From Bemisia tabaci (Eukaryota; Arthropoda; Insecta; Hemiptera; Aleyrodidae), in the NCBI RefSeq assembly GCF_918797505.1, contig NC_092801.1, positions 9,424,001 to 9,488,000 on the forward strand: 64,000 nucleotides of DNA. Direction: 5' to 3'. Numbering within the stretch: position 1 is the stretch's first letter; every line of letters begins with the position of its first letter. Positions 12,337 through 23,800 of this stretch are shown here, in pieces. The notes beneath the pieces were generated by a model. That model worked only from the letters and a program-made list of their open reading frames with translations. It searched no databases and was not told where the DNA came from. A program made the position numbers and the translations under genes.

Positions 12337-12923
12337 ATAGAGTTAAAGATTGAAATAGGTATTAAGTAGAATTTTGTAAAAGCAACCGATAACAAAATCA
12401 ATAAAGAGACATAAAAAGAAAGATCATAAAAAAAATTTCCTTGCTGTATAATGATCTATCATTATTTTGAAACCCTATTTCTTACAATTACTCCTGAAAA
12501 AGAATAAAAATCTGTTTTTATACTTTAAAAATACGTTTTTTAATTTTTTATACTCGGTTTTAGATTGAGTTTCGATTGTGTTCACTTTTTATGTCTTGTT
12601 TTTTTGCGATGCACATGTATAGTCCTAGTTGTGTGTGTTCTTGAGTCCGTCACCCAACCCCCCCCCCCCCACCCACCCATGCGACATTACAAATGCAGCC
12701 TTTAAATCGAAACAGGGAGTCCTGTATTTTGGGTTTGACGTCGGAGGTAAACGCAGCGAGTATGGGTGGGATGGGTGTGTATGGAGCGTTTGTTTGCGTA
12801 TCATCAAAGTGAGTGATGTTGAAGTGGCTCCCCTCATTCCTTGCCATTACTACCGATTGCGGTCAAGGGGCTTCACAAATACGAGTTGCACCGACGGACC
12901 ATCCACCAGAGGCAAATTCGTGA
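12337..12923. other. gene-free AT-rich stretch
   Basis: Low-complexity AT-rich DNA with a poly-C run at about 12658-12670. The overlapping frames on both strands around 12629-12961 are not supported by any recognisable domain. Confidence 0.55.
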
Positions 12924-13306
12924 AATGGAGATGTTGCATGTGTGAGGAATTTGCGATTTGACCAATGACTCTTGTGTAAAAGTTCGCGAGAAACAGGATG
13001 GTGACACTGGTTTTCTCTGAAATCAACTCCCAAGCTCAAAAAAAGCTCTCAAAATGAGACCAAAATGGAGGGGATATCCCACCCTACCCTGAGAGTCCAC
13101 CTCTACATCAAAACAAACTCTCAATGCAAAGATAGGGAGCACATACATTAGCAGGGTTGCCGTGTTTTCAGTTTTGGAGTCCCCAAATAAAGTGGCAGCC
13201 CTGTCAATGTATATTTGCTCCCTATATTTGCATGGAGAGTTTGTTTTGATGTAGAGGTGGACTCTCAAAATAGTGTGAGATATCCCCTCCATTTTGGCCT
13301 CAACTT
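12924..13306. mobile_element. MITE family A, 3'-truncated copy
   Basis: It begins with the family A terminus AATGGAGATGTTGCATG and follows the 6983 copy through the central loop. It stops shortly after the CCATTTTGGCCTCAA phrase, so the right terminal repeat is missing. Confidence 0.75.
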
Positions 13307-15815
13307 GGGTTTTAGCGGCTCTGGTGCTTGCACTAGAGCTGCTATTCCGGACGGTCCCAGCTGGGGAGTATCAATGCAGCATGTTACATTGTAGAGACCG
13401 CGCGTTGGTTGATGGGAATCGGCGCCATTTTCGGCTATGTTCCTTGTCATGACTTTATTTTATTGCATACTGTTTTATTGTTAGTCAATGCTATGTTGTG
13501 TATTGTATTTTTGGAATCATGGTGATACAGTCAACAATTCAAAACTTGTTTGTGCTTTTATCTCGTGATGGAAAAAATGTACTTTACGTTCAAAATTTGA
13601 AAATTTGAATTTTAAAGTTTTCGCGGTTAAGGAAGCTTTAACCACTGGGTTGGAGCTTCCTAGTCATTTACTCGATATCAGCTGATAGCAAACAAAGGTT
13701 ACCAGGGAAACCGTAAACGTCTAACAACTATCGTGGCCATTGGGGCGATTATTGAAATGATATCGACTTTATGTCGCCGCTTACGACAGGACATAGCCCT
13801 ATCTTAACTGTGTAATATATCGCAATTCGATATTGTTTTGATTTTTAAAAGGAGCACTTCATTCATACAGTTCCGATTAGTTTTGGCGAACGGGCCCTTA
13901 GCCTGCTTAGTACGTATAATCCCAAAACGCAGGAAAATAGATTGTAGGAAAATATTTGCATCGGAAAATCGTAACAATTTTCCCCTAGATGTCTTCCATT
14001 CCGGGTACATATTTATTGAAAACGGCGAATTTTTCAACAGTCCTATTTTTATCTACAACATCTAAGTGGCCCTTCATAATCATTTAATTTTGGCCCCTGG
14101 CCAGAAAAAGGTTCGGAAATTGCAGTGATTTTGCCGAAAATGCTGAAGTAAGTAAATTTGGGCATTTTTTTTCCTTCTTCAAACTCTGTGGAGAAGCACT
14201 TCTCCTCCAGTACATCTATTTTTTTACTTATCTCTCGCAAGGTACATTTACAGAAGGTGTGTTCCAGTATTAACAGTTCAGATTCGTTGTTTTTTTATTA
14301 TAACGCTTATTTCGGAAAGCAATTATTACATTGTTCAATTCTACTGACTTTCAACACTCGATTATACTCCCGGCAAATTCTGCAGCAGCGTTTCAAATGT
14401 TGACTCTAATGCTTCCAACAGCCATCCGATGTCTAAGAGTTTATTCCTAGATTTAGGGATTTTCCGGAATTTCCAGGGATTTAGGGATTTTTCAGGAAAT
14501 CTACGGATTTTTTTTTGATGAGGTAAAGTTACCAAAAATCAACTTTTTAACCTCAATTCTAGCTTCGACAATCGAAAACATTTTTTCATCTATATTTTGT
14601 AGGCCTTTTTGGCAACACTATTTTCCCCGCAAATAAGCCGGAAATTAAAACGATTGCGTCCTTCGATGTACTTAACATTCAACTGCATTCAACCTGTTAA
14701 TAATAAGAAATCAACTAATATTCTTTCATTTTATTGGTCTGGATTAGCACTGCTTTCAGAGAGCGCCAAAATTCAAACGAGCCAATCAGATTTAAATATT
14801 GCAAATCGCTACATCGAATGACATCATGATTCTTCATAAAAAAATGGCGCTTTTTGCAAAATCTAGGGATTTTTTAAGTATATTTGAGCAAATCTGGGGA
14901 TTTAGGGATTTTTAGCGAAATCTAGGCATTTTTTTTCTTCCCCGCTAGGGATTTAATATCGGAAGACTGGCTTCCAGTATCGTAGCGTTGATCGTCGCTG
15001 ATGTCGAAATGGAACCTAATGCCGGACTTACTGTAACACCTCCATTCCTCAATTCCGGTGAGGAATACGTCTCTACCCTTAACTCAATATAAATATACAA
15101 ATTGATAAGTGAGTGCTTTAGTCTCCTGAAAACAGAATTGCGAAACTTAAAATTGGAGAAAAATGATGAGTAAATGAAAAAATGGAACCAATTGATGGGA
15201 TATGTCGCATGCCATTCTGACACAAAATATGGCGTCTATCGAATCACCTTAACTAAATAAAATAACCAAATTTTCAACTCTCAAACTATCAACTATCAAC
15301 TATCAAAATTCAAACTATCAAAATTTCCAACAATGACAAAAATGATTGTAATATACCTATAATGTAATGAAATATACACGCTCTAATCATTTAATTTGTA
15401 TTACCTTTATGTTATGTACCTACATGTTATACTATTTTTATAATAAATTTTGCCAACATGCTTTTCAATTCAGTCTACAACATTTCATTCCGACGTGGCA
15501 ATAATGATTTATAATGCCCCTAAACATTAAAATGAATTACAATAGTAATGCCGCATTATAATGTCGTATTATACATCGCAACGATTCATGTCCTACTGAT
15601 TATTGATTATTGTAAGATGAATTCTGTTTTCTCTGATTGTATGTTTCATACGTGCGAAGCAAGTACGGGTCACTAGAAACGTGGTTCGTACGGGTGGCTG
15701 ATGAAATTGATCTTCGAATACCTTTTGATGAGCTAGGGAAATGGAACCATCTGCATCTCATGGACAATAAATAGTTGCCGTAATTAAGGTCATCCCGTGA
15801 TTAAGGTGCCGTGAT
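13307..15815. other. gene-free stretch
   Basis: No gene is recognised. A repeated phrase (TTTAGGGATTTTT and relatives) occurs in direct orientation at 14450-14510 and 14860-14950. Half of a family F foldback lies at about 15110-15251 (motif ATGGCGTCTATCGAATCACC, full copies at 32279 and 60689). AT-rich sequence fills 15300-15560. Confidence 0.5.
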
Positions 15816-16097
15816 TTAAGTCATAAATTCTTCATCTAATTCTTGATTCATCTCCAAAATGTCTGCTAAAGCTTTCATGCGCTTCTCCTTGTATGCATGA
15901 ATGAGCAAATTGGGTATCGAACAAGCGGACACTTTTTGAAAATTTAGATGATTCTGGACAATATCGTACAGAAGTCCACGAGCTGCAGATAGAACCATTA
16001 CCTCTAGCTCATCAAAAGTTATTCGAAGATCATTCAACAACCTCTTTGACAAGTTGCAAAAACTTTTCGTTAACAATAGTGTCACACGGTACTAGGA
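15816..16097 (-). CDS. possible exon of an unrecognised protein
   Basis: An open frame on the minus strand ends at 15816 and opens after a TAG at about 16098. The usable part is about 90 residues with a composition like real protein: leucine-rich, with an acidic end (DILEMNQELDEEF). A possible splice acceptor (CCTAG) lies just upstream and there is no obvious Met, so it would be a last exon if genuine. I do not recognise the family and see no partner exon. It may be a host-gene remnant or part of an unknown transposon. Confidence 0.25.
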
Positions 16098-16526
16098 ATA
16101 TTTACTATTTAACGAACCTTATATTTCCCTGACTCAGTCCTAAATTATAGAAGTATGCGTTACTTTTCCAGCAATCCAAAAAAACAATTATACAAAAAAC
16201 CAATACCTACACTTTCAGATATAAAAATGCAAATTTTTTGCAGCCTCGCTAAACGACTTATCAACCAGAGATTTTTTAGGAAGCGGACCTCCAAAGAGCT
16301 TTCAAAATTAAAAGTATACAACAAGTGATAATGCCATGTATTCGCCATATCAAAGCCCAATACACATTTATACACCGGCTACGTAAATCTGCTAAGTTAC
16401 AAAACATGAATCGACAGTTGTCGGATTGTACATCAATGACAAAATGTGTCTAGGCCCTCATTCTTGACTACAACTACTGCCCCCAGAGCCGCTCTCCGAC
16501 GCCAATGCGTTGGAGCTTCCTGCTTG

Positions 16527-16650
16527 TTTTTTTTTAGCTTGGGAGTTGATTTCAGAGAAAACCAGTGGCACCATCGTGTTTCCCGCGAAATTTTACACAA
16601 GAATCAACAGTCATATCGCAAATTCCTCACACATGCGACATCTCCATTGA
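16527..16650. repeat. MITE family A, right-half fragment
   Basis: This is only the right terminal repeat of family A, from AGCTTGGGAGTTGATTTCAG to the terminus ACATCTCCATT. The left half is missing. Confidence 0.7.
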
Positions 16651-17105
16651 GGGGAGCTATCTCCTCAATATGTACAGAGAAAAAGTCACCACGGTGTTGT
16701 GCAAACGTCATCTCTGTGTGACTTTGTTTCCTAGTGTCCCTTTCAATTCGACGGACGAAAATTTGCGTAAAGTTGTGAAACCAGGGTGACTTGTCTGAAT
16801 CAAATTATGGCACTGTCCGTTTTTGAAGCAGGGAGCTCTGGAATCGTTGTTTCCCTCACGACTGAACATAAATACACATCAATATTGCCATTTCACTTCG
16901 TAAATTGCATTTTTACAAGAAAAATCTTGAGTACGTGTAACGGAAAGCCTCACCAATTTTTCATCTGATTTTTTGGAAAAATTAGAGGAGTTCTAGTCCA
17001 AAATTGCGCAGGTATATTCTCGCAAAAATTGGATTGTTTCGGTCAATTTCGCAACTCTGGAATGGAGTTACGCCCTTCCGTCCGGGGAGCAACGAAATGT
17101 CATTT

Positions 17106-17354
17106 AGACCGCGTTTCATAGAGATGAACTAAGCCACATCAGCTACAGCCATATTAAACACGGCAATTTAATTTTTTATGAGGGAACGCTTGTGCGGATT
17201 CCTCTGAAAATTGTAAGAATTTGCTTCGTACTATGGAGAAATTTCACTGAGATTTTCGAGAAAATCCGCACAGCCGTCTTCATGTAAAAAAATTTCCCGA
17301 TTAAATTTAGCAATAGCTGATGTAGCTTTGTTCCTTTCTATTTAACGCGGTCCA
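17106..17354. mobile_element. foldback family R, copy 3
   Basis: The ends are GACCGCGTTTCATAGAGATGAAC and its near-complement at about 17354. The interior follows the 10446 copy. Confidence 0.7.
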
Positions 17355-17438
17355 TTATAAACAAACCTATCGGTAGAATTCGTCAAATCAAATCGTTTTC
17401 TCAGCATCCTATCACGAAAAACGACTACGAAACCGTAT

Positions 17439-17557
17439 GTCAACGGCCATACCACGTTGAAAGCACCGGTTCTCGTCCGATCACCGAAGTTAAGCAGCGT
17501 CGGGCGTAGTTAGTACTTAGATGGGAGACCGCTTGGGAACACTGCGTGCTGTTGACT
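17439..17557 (+). rRNA. 5S ribosomal RNA
   Basis: About 119 nt match the eukaryotic 5S pattern. The 5' GTCAACGGC pairs fully with the 3' GCTGTTGAC to form helix I. The conserved interior GTCCGATCACCGAAGTTAAGC and GTACTTAGATGGGAGACCGC covers the internal control region read by RNA polymerase III. A run of six T at 17557-17562 gives the pol III stop. It stands alone here and not in a tandem array. It lies 3' of, and convergent to, the polyketide synthase gene. It looks intact, but dispersed 5S copies can be pseudogenes. Confidence 0.9.
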
Positions 17558-17562
17558 TTTTT
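17557..17562 (+). terminator. RNA polymerase III T-run
   Basis: Six T residues directly follow the 3' end of helix I of the 5S rRNA, the expected pol III termination signal. Confidence 0.75.
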
Positions 17563-17841
17563 ATTTCGTTTTGGAATATGTATGAATAGCAAAAATCCAA
17601 GAACTAGACATCAAGGCGAAATTGCCACCACTCATCGGCATGCGAATTCCTGAAAGTTGTCTCGCCTTCTGTATCACAGGATGCACGGTCTACGTGATTC
17701 AATGTTTTTGTCAAAAACCAATGTTGCGATTCGTTAGGCACCGAATCGGAAGCTCCGAACTCAAATAAAATGACAGCTCGGAGGTTCGGGCACAAAAGTA
17801 GTACAGAGCCTCTAAATAAAATTCGCTTAAAATAGGACACA

Positions 17842-17847
17842 TTTATT
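17842..17847 (-). promoter_or_regulatory. poly(A) signal of the polyketide synthase gene
   Basis: AATAAA on the minus strand (TTTATT on plus) begins 16 bases past the stop codon of the polyketide synthase. It would give a very short 3' UTR. The placement and orientation suit a real signal, but AATAAA is common in AT-rich DNA. Confidence 0.5.
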
Positions 17848-17862
17848 ACCCCATCATATATG

Positions 17863-20800
17863 TTATTTCTTGGTCGCTTTCAAAGGAACACTCTTAAGCG
17901 CCACTGTCTCGACGGTGAGACCTGGTCCAAACCCTACGAGCACGCCCATCTCCAGCCCATCGCCTGTAGTGCTTCTCCCTTCACCCATCGACTTCTTCCT
18001 GAGTGCATCCAGGACGAAGAGGACGCATGGAGAGCCCATGTTCCCATATTCACTCAGCACACTCCAGCTCGCATCGAGCTTTCCCTCCGCCAAGCCGAGT
18101 TTCTCTTGCATCCCTCGCAAAATGGCCGCGCCTCCTGTGTGAACCGCGTAAAAAAGCTCGTTCCAGTTCTCCACGCCCAACGGAGCGAAGGTTTCGGCCA
18201 AGCACTGCTCGATGTTCTCAGCAACCACCTTAAATATTGAGCACAAATTGAATGCGGTGGACGCACGGGTCACAAGACAAAATGTTATCCTTTTTTTTTT
18301 AGCCAACGTGCGTTAAAAATCATCCTAAAGCTGAAAATCTCAATACAGAGGGAAAAAGCTTTTATGAGCACAATTTTCCCTCTAAGAAATACGCTGTTTA
18401 CGCCGTAACTGGTGTTGTACCAAACAGCGTATATTTTTGAGGAAAAACTGTGCTTGTGTGTGAGCTTTTTCAGTTTCATACTGATATTTAAGGCACGTTG
18501 GGTAAAATATTCTAACATACTGTCTTAAATATTAAAGATTAAAAATTAAATTAACAGAATTTCGAAGGAAACCAATAAGAGATTTTTTTAGCCAACGTGC
18601 ATTGAAAATCAGCCTAAAGCTGAAAATCTCAGTACAGAGGAAAAAGCTTCTATGAGCACAATTTTCCCTCTAGGGAATACGCTGTTTACGCCGTAACTGG
18701 TGTTGTACCAAACAGCGTATCTCTTTGAGGAAAGACTGTGCTTGTGTGTGAGCTTTTTCCCATTGTATTGAGATTTTCAGCTTCATACTGATATTTAAGG
18801 CACGTTGGGTAAAATATTCTAACATATACTGTCTTAAATATTAAAGATAAAAAATTAAATTAACAGAATTTCGAAGGAAACCAATAAGTGTGTGAGCTTT
18901 TTCCCATTGTATTGAGATTTTCAGCTTCATACTGATATTTAAGGCACGTTGGGTAAAATGTTCTGACATACTGTCTTAAATATTAAAGATTAAAAATTAA
19001 ATTAACAGAATTTCGAGGGAGACCAATAAGAGATTAGGTCTGTTGCAAGCAAGAGCTACAGCCAGCTGAATACAATTTTTAAGGGAAAATTCGCTCAAAA
19101 TTCACGTTGGGCACAGAAAGTCTGAAATCCACTCTTTAGAGCGCAGTCTCTGGAGTTTGTACCAAGTTTTTTCAGTTAGTCAATGACGCTAGTCAAATAT
19201 CGGGTATTGCCTTCTAAGCGCCAAATAGACCACGTTTAGCGGAAAGGAACCAAGCTACATTAGCTATTGCAAAATTTAACTGGGCAATTTGACTTTTTAC
19301 AACAGAACGTTTGTGCGGATTCTTTTGAAAATGTTGAGGAATTTGCCTCGTACTGTCCAGAAAAATCACCGCTTGCACAAAAATCTGCCTAACCATTTGC
19401 ATGTAAAACATTAAATTTCTAATTAGATTTGGCGATAACTGATGCGGCTTGGTTCATTTCTGCTTAATGCGGCCCAAATGGTAATTCAGTTTGTATAACC
19501 CTACGCCTTCCAATTTCCCGAGATATATCTCTATTAGTTACAGTTCCAACTTGTATTTTTCTCATGTTCACTTTTTACATTTTGCAATTTTAGGGCAGCC
19601 CTCTTGTTTTTGAGGCACACTTTTCTATCGTAAAGAATTTATGCGGTTACAGAATTGGATCCCACGCGTGAATTACCTAAAAATTGATACCCCAACGGCC
19701 TATATCCGTAAAATTCAAATTTTTCATTTTTGAGAGGATCATTTAGAGGCTTTTTGGACAGCAATATTGGGTAATGTAGCATCGCATCCATGATATTGGA
19801 CTCCATGATCACCTATATAATGTCCGGTTGCTCATCACGTCCAAGATCTTGGACTCCATGCTCACTTTAATGAGGGATAATTTTTTAGAAAAATCAAAGC
19901 GAGCATAGCGTCCAAAATTGTGGGATGTAGGTATTCTCTGACAACACAAGAGCATATGGTCCAAAAATTTATTCAGACAATTTTTGTGAAATAAAGACGT
20001 AAAAAAGTGTTTTCGTAAAAAATTGAGCATTGGTTAGGTTAGGTAGGTTAGGTTAGGTAGGTTAGGTTAGGTTAGGTTAGGTTAGGTTAGGTTAGGTTAG
20101 GTTAGGTTAGGTTAGGTTAGGTTAGGTTAGGTTAGGTTAGGTTAGGTTAGGTTAGGTTAGGTTGGGTTCAAGTTAGATTAGATAAGAGAGGTATACGATT
20201 TTCGATCATGGTGAACTATAAAAACTAGAAAAGGTCTACTTGCTATTGGACTCCATGCTCAAGCAAAGAAGTGAGAAGTTTAGCGATGAGCATGGAGTCC
20301 AAAATCTTGGACGAGATGAGCAGGCAAAATATATCAAGGGTGAGCATGGAGTCCAATATCATGGACACGATGCTACATAATCCAATATGCTTTTAAGGCC
20401 TAAATTGCAGTCCTAGAGAATGTTGGTCCTCAGAATCGGACGCTATGGGAAAAATTTCTCCAGAATCAATTGAATCAGTGAGAACAAAAACACACCTAAC
20501 TCGAAAATGCTTAATTTCCATCAGAGACAATTAATTTACATAAAGTTCATTGCAGTTAGCGCATCTGCTCCAACTTAGACCTTTTAAGTCTCCATAAATA
20601 CTTGTCTTTCGGCAGCAGCAAAAATCTTTTTCTTCAACTAACTTCTCCGCCTACTGTGCAGTTTTGCGAGTGTCTTGATTATTTTCATTTTTCTGAGTTG
20701 GTATGTGTTTTCGTTCTCACTGATTCAATCGTAATCGGTCATTGAATGAAAAAAAAATCTAAAAGTCGCAAAAAAGTCAAATGAAATTCTGATGATCACC

Positions 20801-23800
20801 TTGGGCGCAGCTTTGTTCCAAGAGACGCGAACCCCCGCCTCACATGTAACAAATCCAATAACATCCTCCGTATTTAAGATCTCTGTTTGAGTGGCTGATA
20901 CTATTTCGAAGAGAGGCAATTGGCCTCTCGAGGGTTCCGAGTTACCTCCACCGTTGCCCCCACTAATAATCACGGCTGCAGCCCCATCCCCCATCAGTGC
21001 CGCCCCCACTAGAATGTCCATTCGGGTCTCAGAGGGTCCTTGAAAACGGCAAAGGCTGTAGATTTCGCAGCAAACGACGAGAACATGAGCGTCTTCGTTG
21101 TTTTCGACCACGTCTTTGGCCAGACGGAGCGCAGTCCCGCCGGCGTAGCAACCTTGCTGGTAGATTATGAATTTCTGAAAGTGTTACATGAAAATTTGGA
21201 GTTATGGATCAGTTGCGCTGGTGACAGAATCGTGTTTTGATGCTTGCTTCTTGTAGATTAGCCAAAGCTAAGAAGATCCGTCCAAACAGCAACTGTCTAC
21301 GTTAAATGAATCAGTGAGTTCGAAAACACACCAACTCGGGTTTTCTTCGATTTTCACTTTTCTACGGTTTAGTAACACTTAGGGATAGATGCATCTGCAC
21401 GCAAAAGGAAATTTCGAAATTGCAATCGGAAGTGCTCGAAACAGCGGCGGGAAAAGGAAAAAATCGAAGTATTTTATTGGAAATACCAATTTTTGGCCAT
21501 TTCAAGGGAAAAGGGTGACCATCCGATTTTGCGGTTTTCTTTTTTCGGTTCAGTATACCTTGTACCAACAAGTTATATAAAAATTCAAGCGTTATTCAGG
21601 TCAAAAAATATACATTTTTCAGGGCTGACTGTGAAAAATCAGTATCTGAAAGTCGGTGAGAACGAAAACACACCAACTCGGAAATTTTTAAACGCTTAAC
21701 TCTCTGTCATCAAACAAGGTGTATCGATTTCAACTTGGTGCTTTACAAAGTCTCTAAGTACTTGTCCTTTGACACCAAAAAGGGTTTTCTTCTAGAGTTT
21801 TCAACATATGTTTATTCTTTCATAAGTTTTTTGTTCATTTCTTATAAATAGAGGACCTTGTCCACATAGAGATAGGTTTACGGAACTTAACTTTCCTGCA
21901 AAGTTCCGTGAAATTTTGCTAGTAGTGTTGCCAGGGCTTTCGCAAAAAATGTATCCAACACGAGTATCTAAACGCGTCTTATACACCCCTCCCCCACCGG
22001 TACGTTCAGTTGATGGTTTTTATTGACGTTTCAAAACGAATGAGAAGGGGGCGGCAAAATACAGGCGGCCCATGGGCGGCAAGTAGGTAAATCCGGCCCC
22101 GACTTCGGGTCCCATGCACGAAGTTTTTTCTCCGTGCACACGCGTGTAAAGGCAATACTTTTTTCCTTCATTTATTTCATTTCATAGAAAATTGTTCTTT
22201 CACTACCATTATTTACACACTTACTTGAACCGATGGTTTAAGCCCGATAAGTTTAGCCAGGCGACGATCAGCACTAGGCGCGCTGATTTCCGACGACGTG
22301 CAAAATACGAGGTGCGTGATGCTCGCCGCGGGTTCGCCCCATTCTTCGATGGCTTTCATTGCCGCCTCCATGGCGAGCTTCGGTACTTCTTCTACAAGAA
22401 TATCTTGACGAGCATCCAGGGATGGCGCTCCGTATGTACGGATGTTAGGGTTCTTTTCAACAATCTCCTCCATCGGGAGCATGTACCTCTTTTTAATTTT
22501 CGAATTTACACCTGTCGGATCAAATGGTAGATGAGGTGATGATTCTCTACGAGTAACATTCGTTCGTTGTACAGTGGAAAACAAAGAGGATGTAAAAGCA
22601 GCCCGAAACGGAAACAACAATCGAAAACACAGTAAATGCGGAAACAAGGCTAAAGTACAAAATACAAAGGCAGGACGTTTCGGTACCATACGGCACCATT
22701 ATCAACTGCTAAAACAGAATTAAAATTAAAAAAGAAATTAAAATAAAAACCAGCAAACGGCGTTATATGGTGAAATTGGTATTGAAATGAGACTGCAGTG
22801 ATAACAGAATCCACACAGAATGCAGTGTTCCTGTTATTACTGCAGTCTCATTTCAATACCAATTTCACCATGTAACGCCGTTTGCTGGTTTTTATTTGAA
22901 TTTGTTTCTTAGTTTTAATTCTGTTTTAGCAGTTGATAATGGTGCCGTATGGTACCGAGACGTCCTGCCTTTGTATTTTTATTTTAGCCTTGTTTCCGCA
23001 TTTTCCTGTGTTTTCGATTGTTCGTTGTACATACAACAGAATGGGTCAGTTAAATGGATAAAATAGCATTCAGGGGTGAACAATGAATATTGTTCCCGAC
23101 AGCTTCAGGTGCACAACTATGGGTGAAATCATCAGGTTTTCTAAGTTGTAGAGTCCGAAAATGAGGTCATTTTTGAGCCTGCAACTCCCTGAGAACCTAA
23201 TAATTAAATATGATGACCAGTGAATACGCGCAAATACCAGGAAAGCATCAGCGCAAAATGTGTGAACCAAAAAAAAAAAACATTGATAATTCATTCCAAC
23301 AACTACCCAATTTGTCCGTTTTGATGCGCAAACTGATTTCCGAGTAGTTTTGGCGATAGAAAATATAGTCAATCTGAAATGCCTATCTCCGTGTACTTGA
23401 AGACCTAATAAATTGAGTATCGGCCCCCAAAAATACCATTAAACTATGGGGAACTAAACAGAACGCGATTTCAAAACTAATGCCACTGTCCACTGAGCGC
23501 AAAGCTAATCTTGGAACCGGGAAAGTAAGAACGGCTTCATTTTTCGATGCGCAACACGGACAACCTAGGAACACGAATAGTTGTATCCAGGCGCCTTAAA
23601 GATGACCCACTATGTCCTCTGTTGATCGACAATCAAAGCGTTTGGATAGGATTAGGTTCATTTTAAGGCGCCTGGATGCAACTATTCGTGTTCCCAGGTT
23701 GTCCGTGTTGCGTATCGAAAAAGGAAGGCGTTTTCACTTTCCCGGTCCTAAGAATAGATTTGCGCTCAGTGGACAGTGGCATTAGTTTTGAAAGCGCGTT

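Noticed and set aside
17863..18306. Plus-strand frames overlapping polyketide synthase exon 4
   Set aside because: They are shadows of the real minus-strand exon, favoured by its higher GC content.
22512..22689. Long frame continuing upstream of polyketide synthase exon 2
   Set aside because: The added residues have no counterpart in the family and run into a foldback element. A good acceptor at 22512-22513 restores the conserved Cys codon with exon 1.
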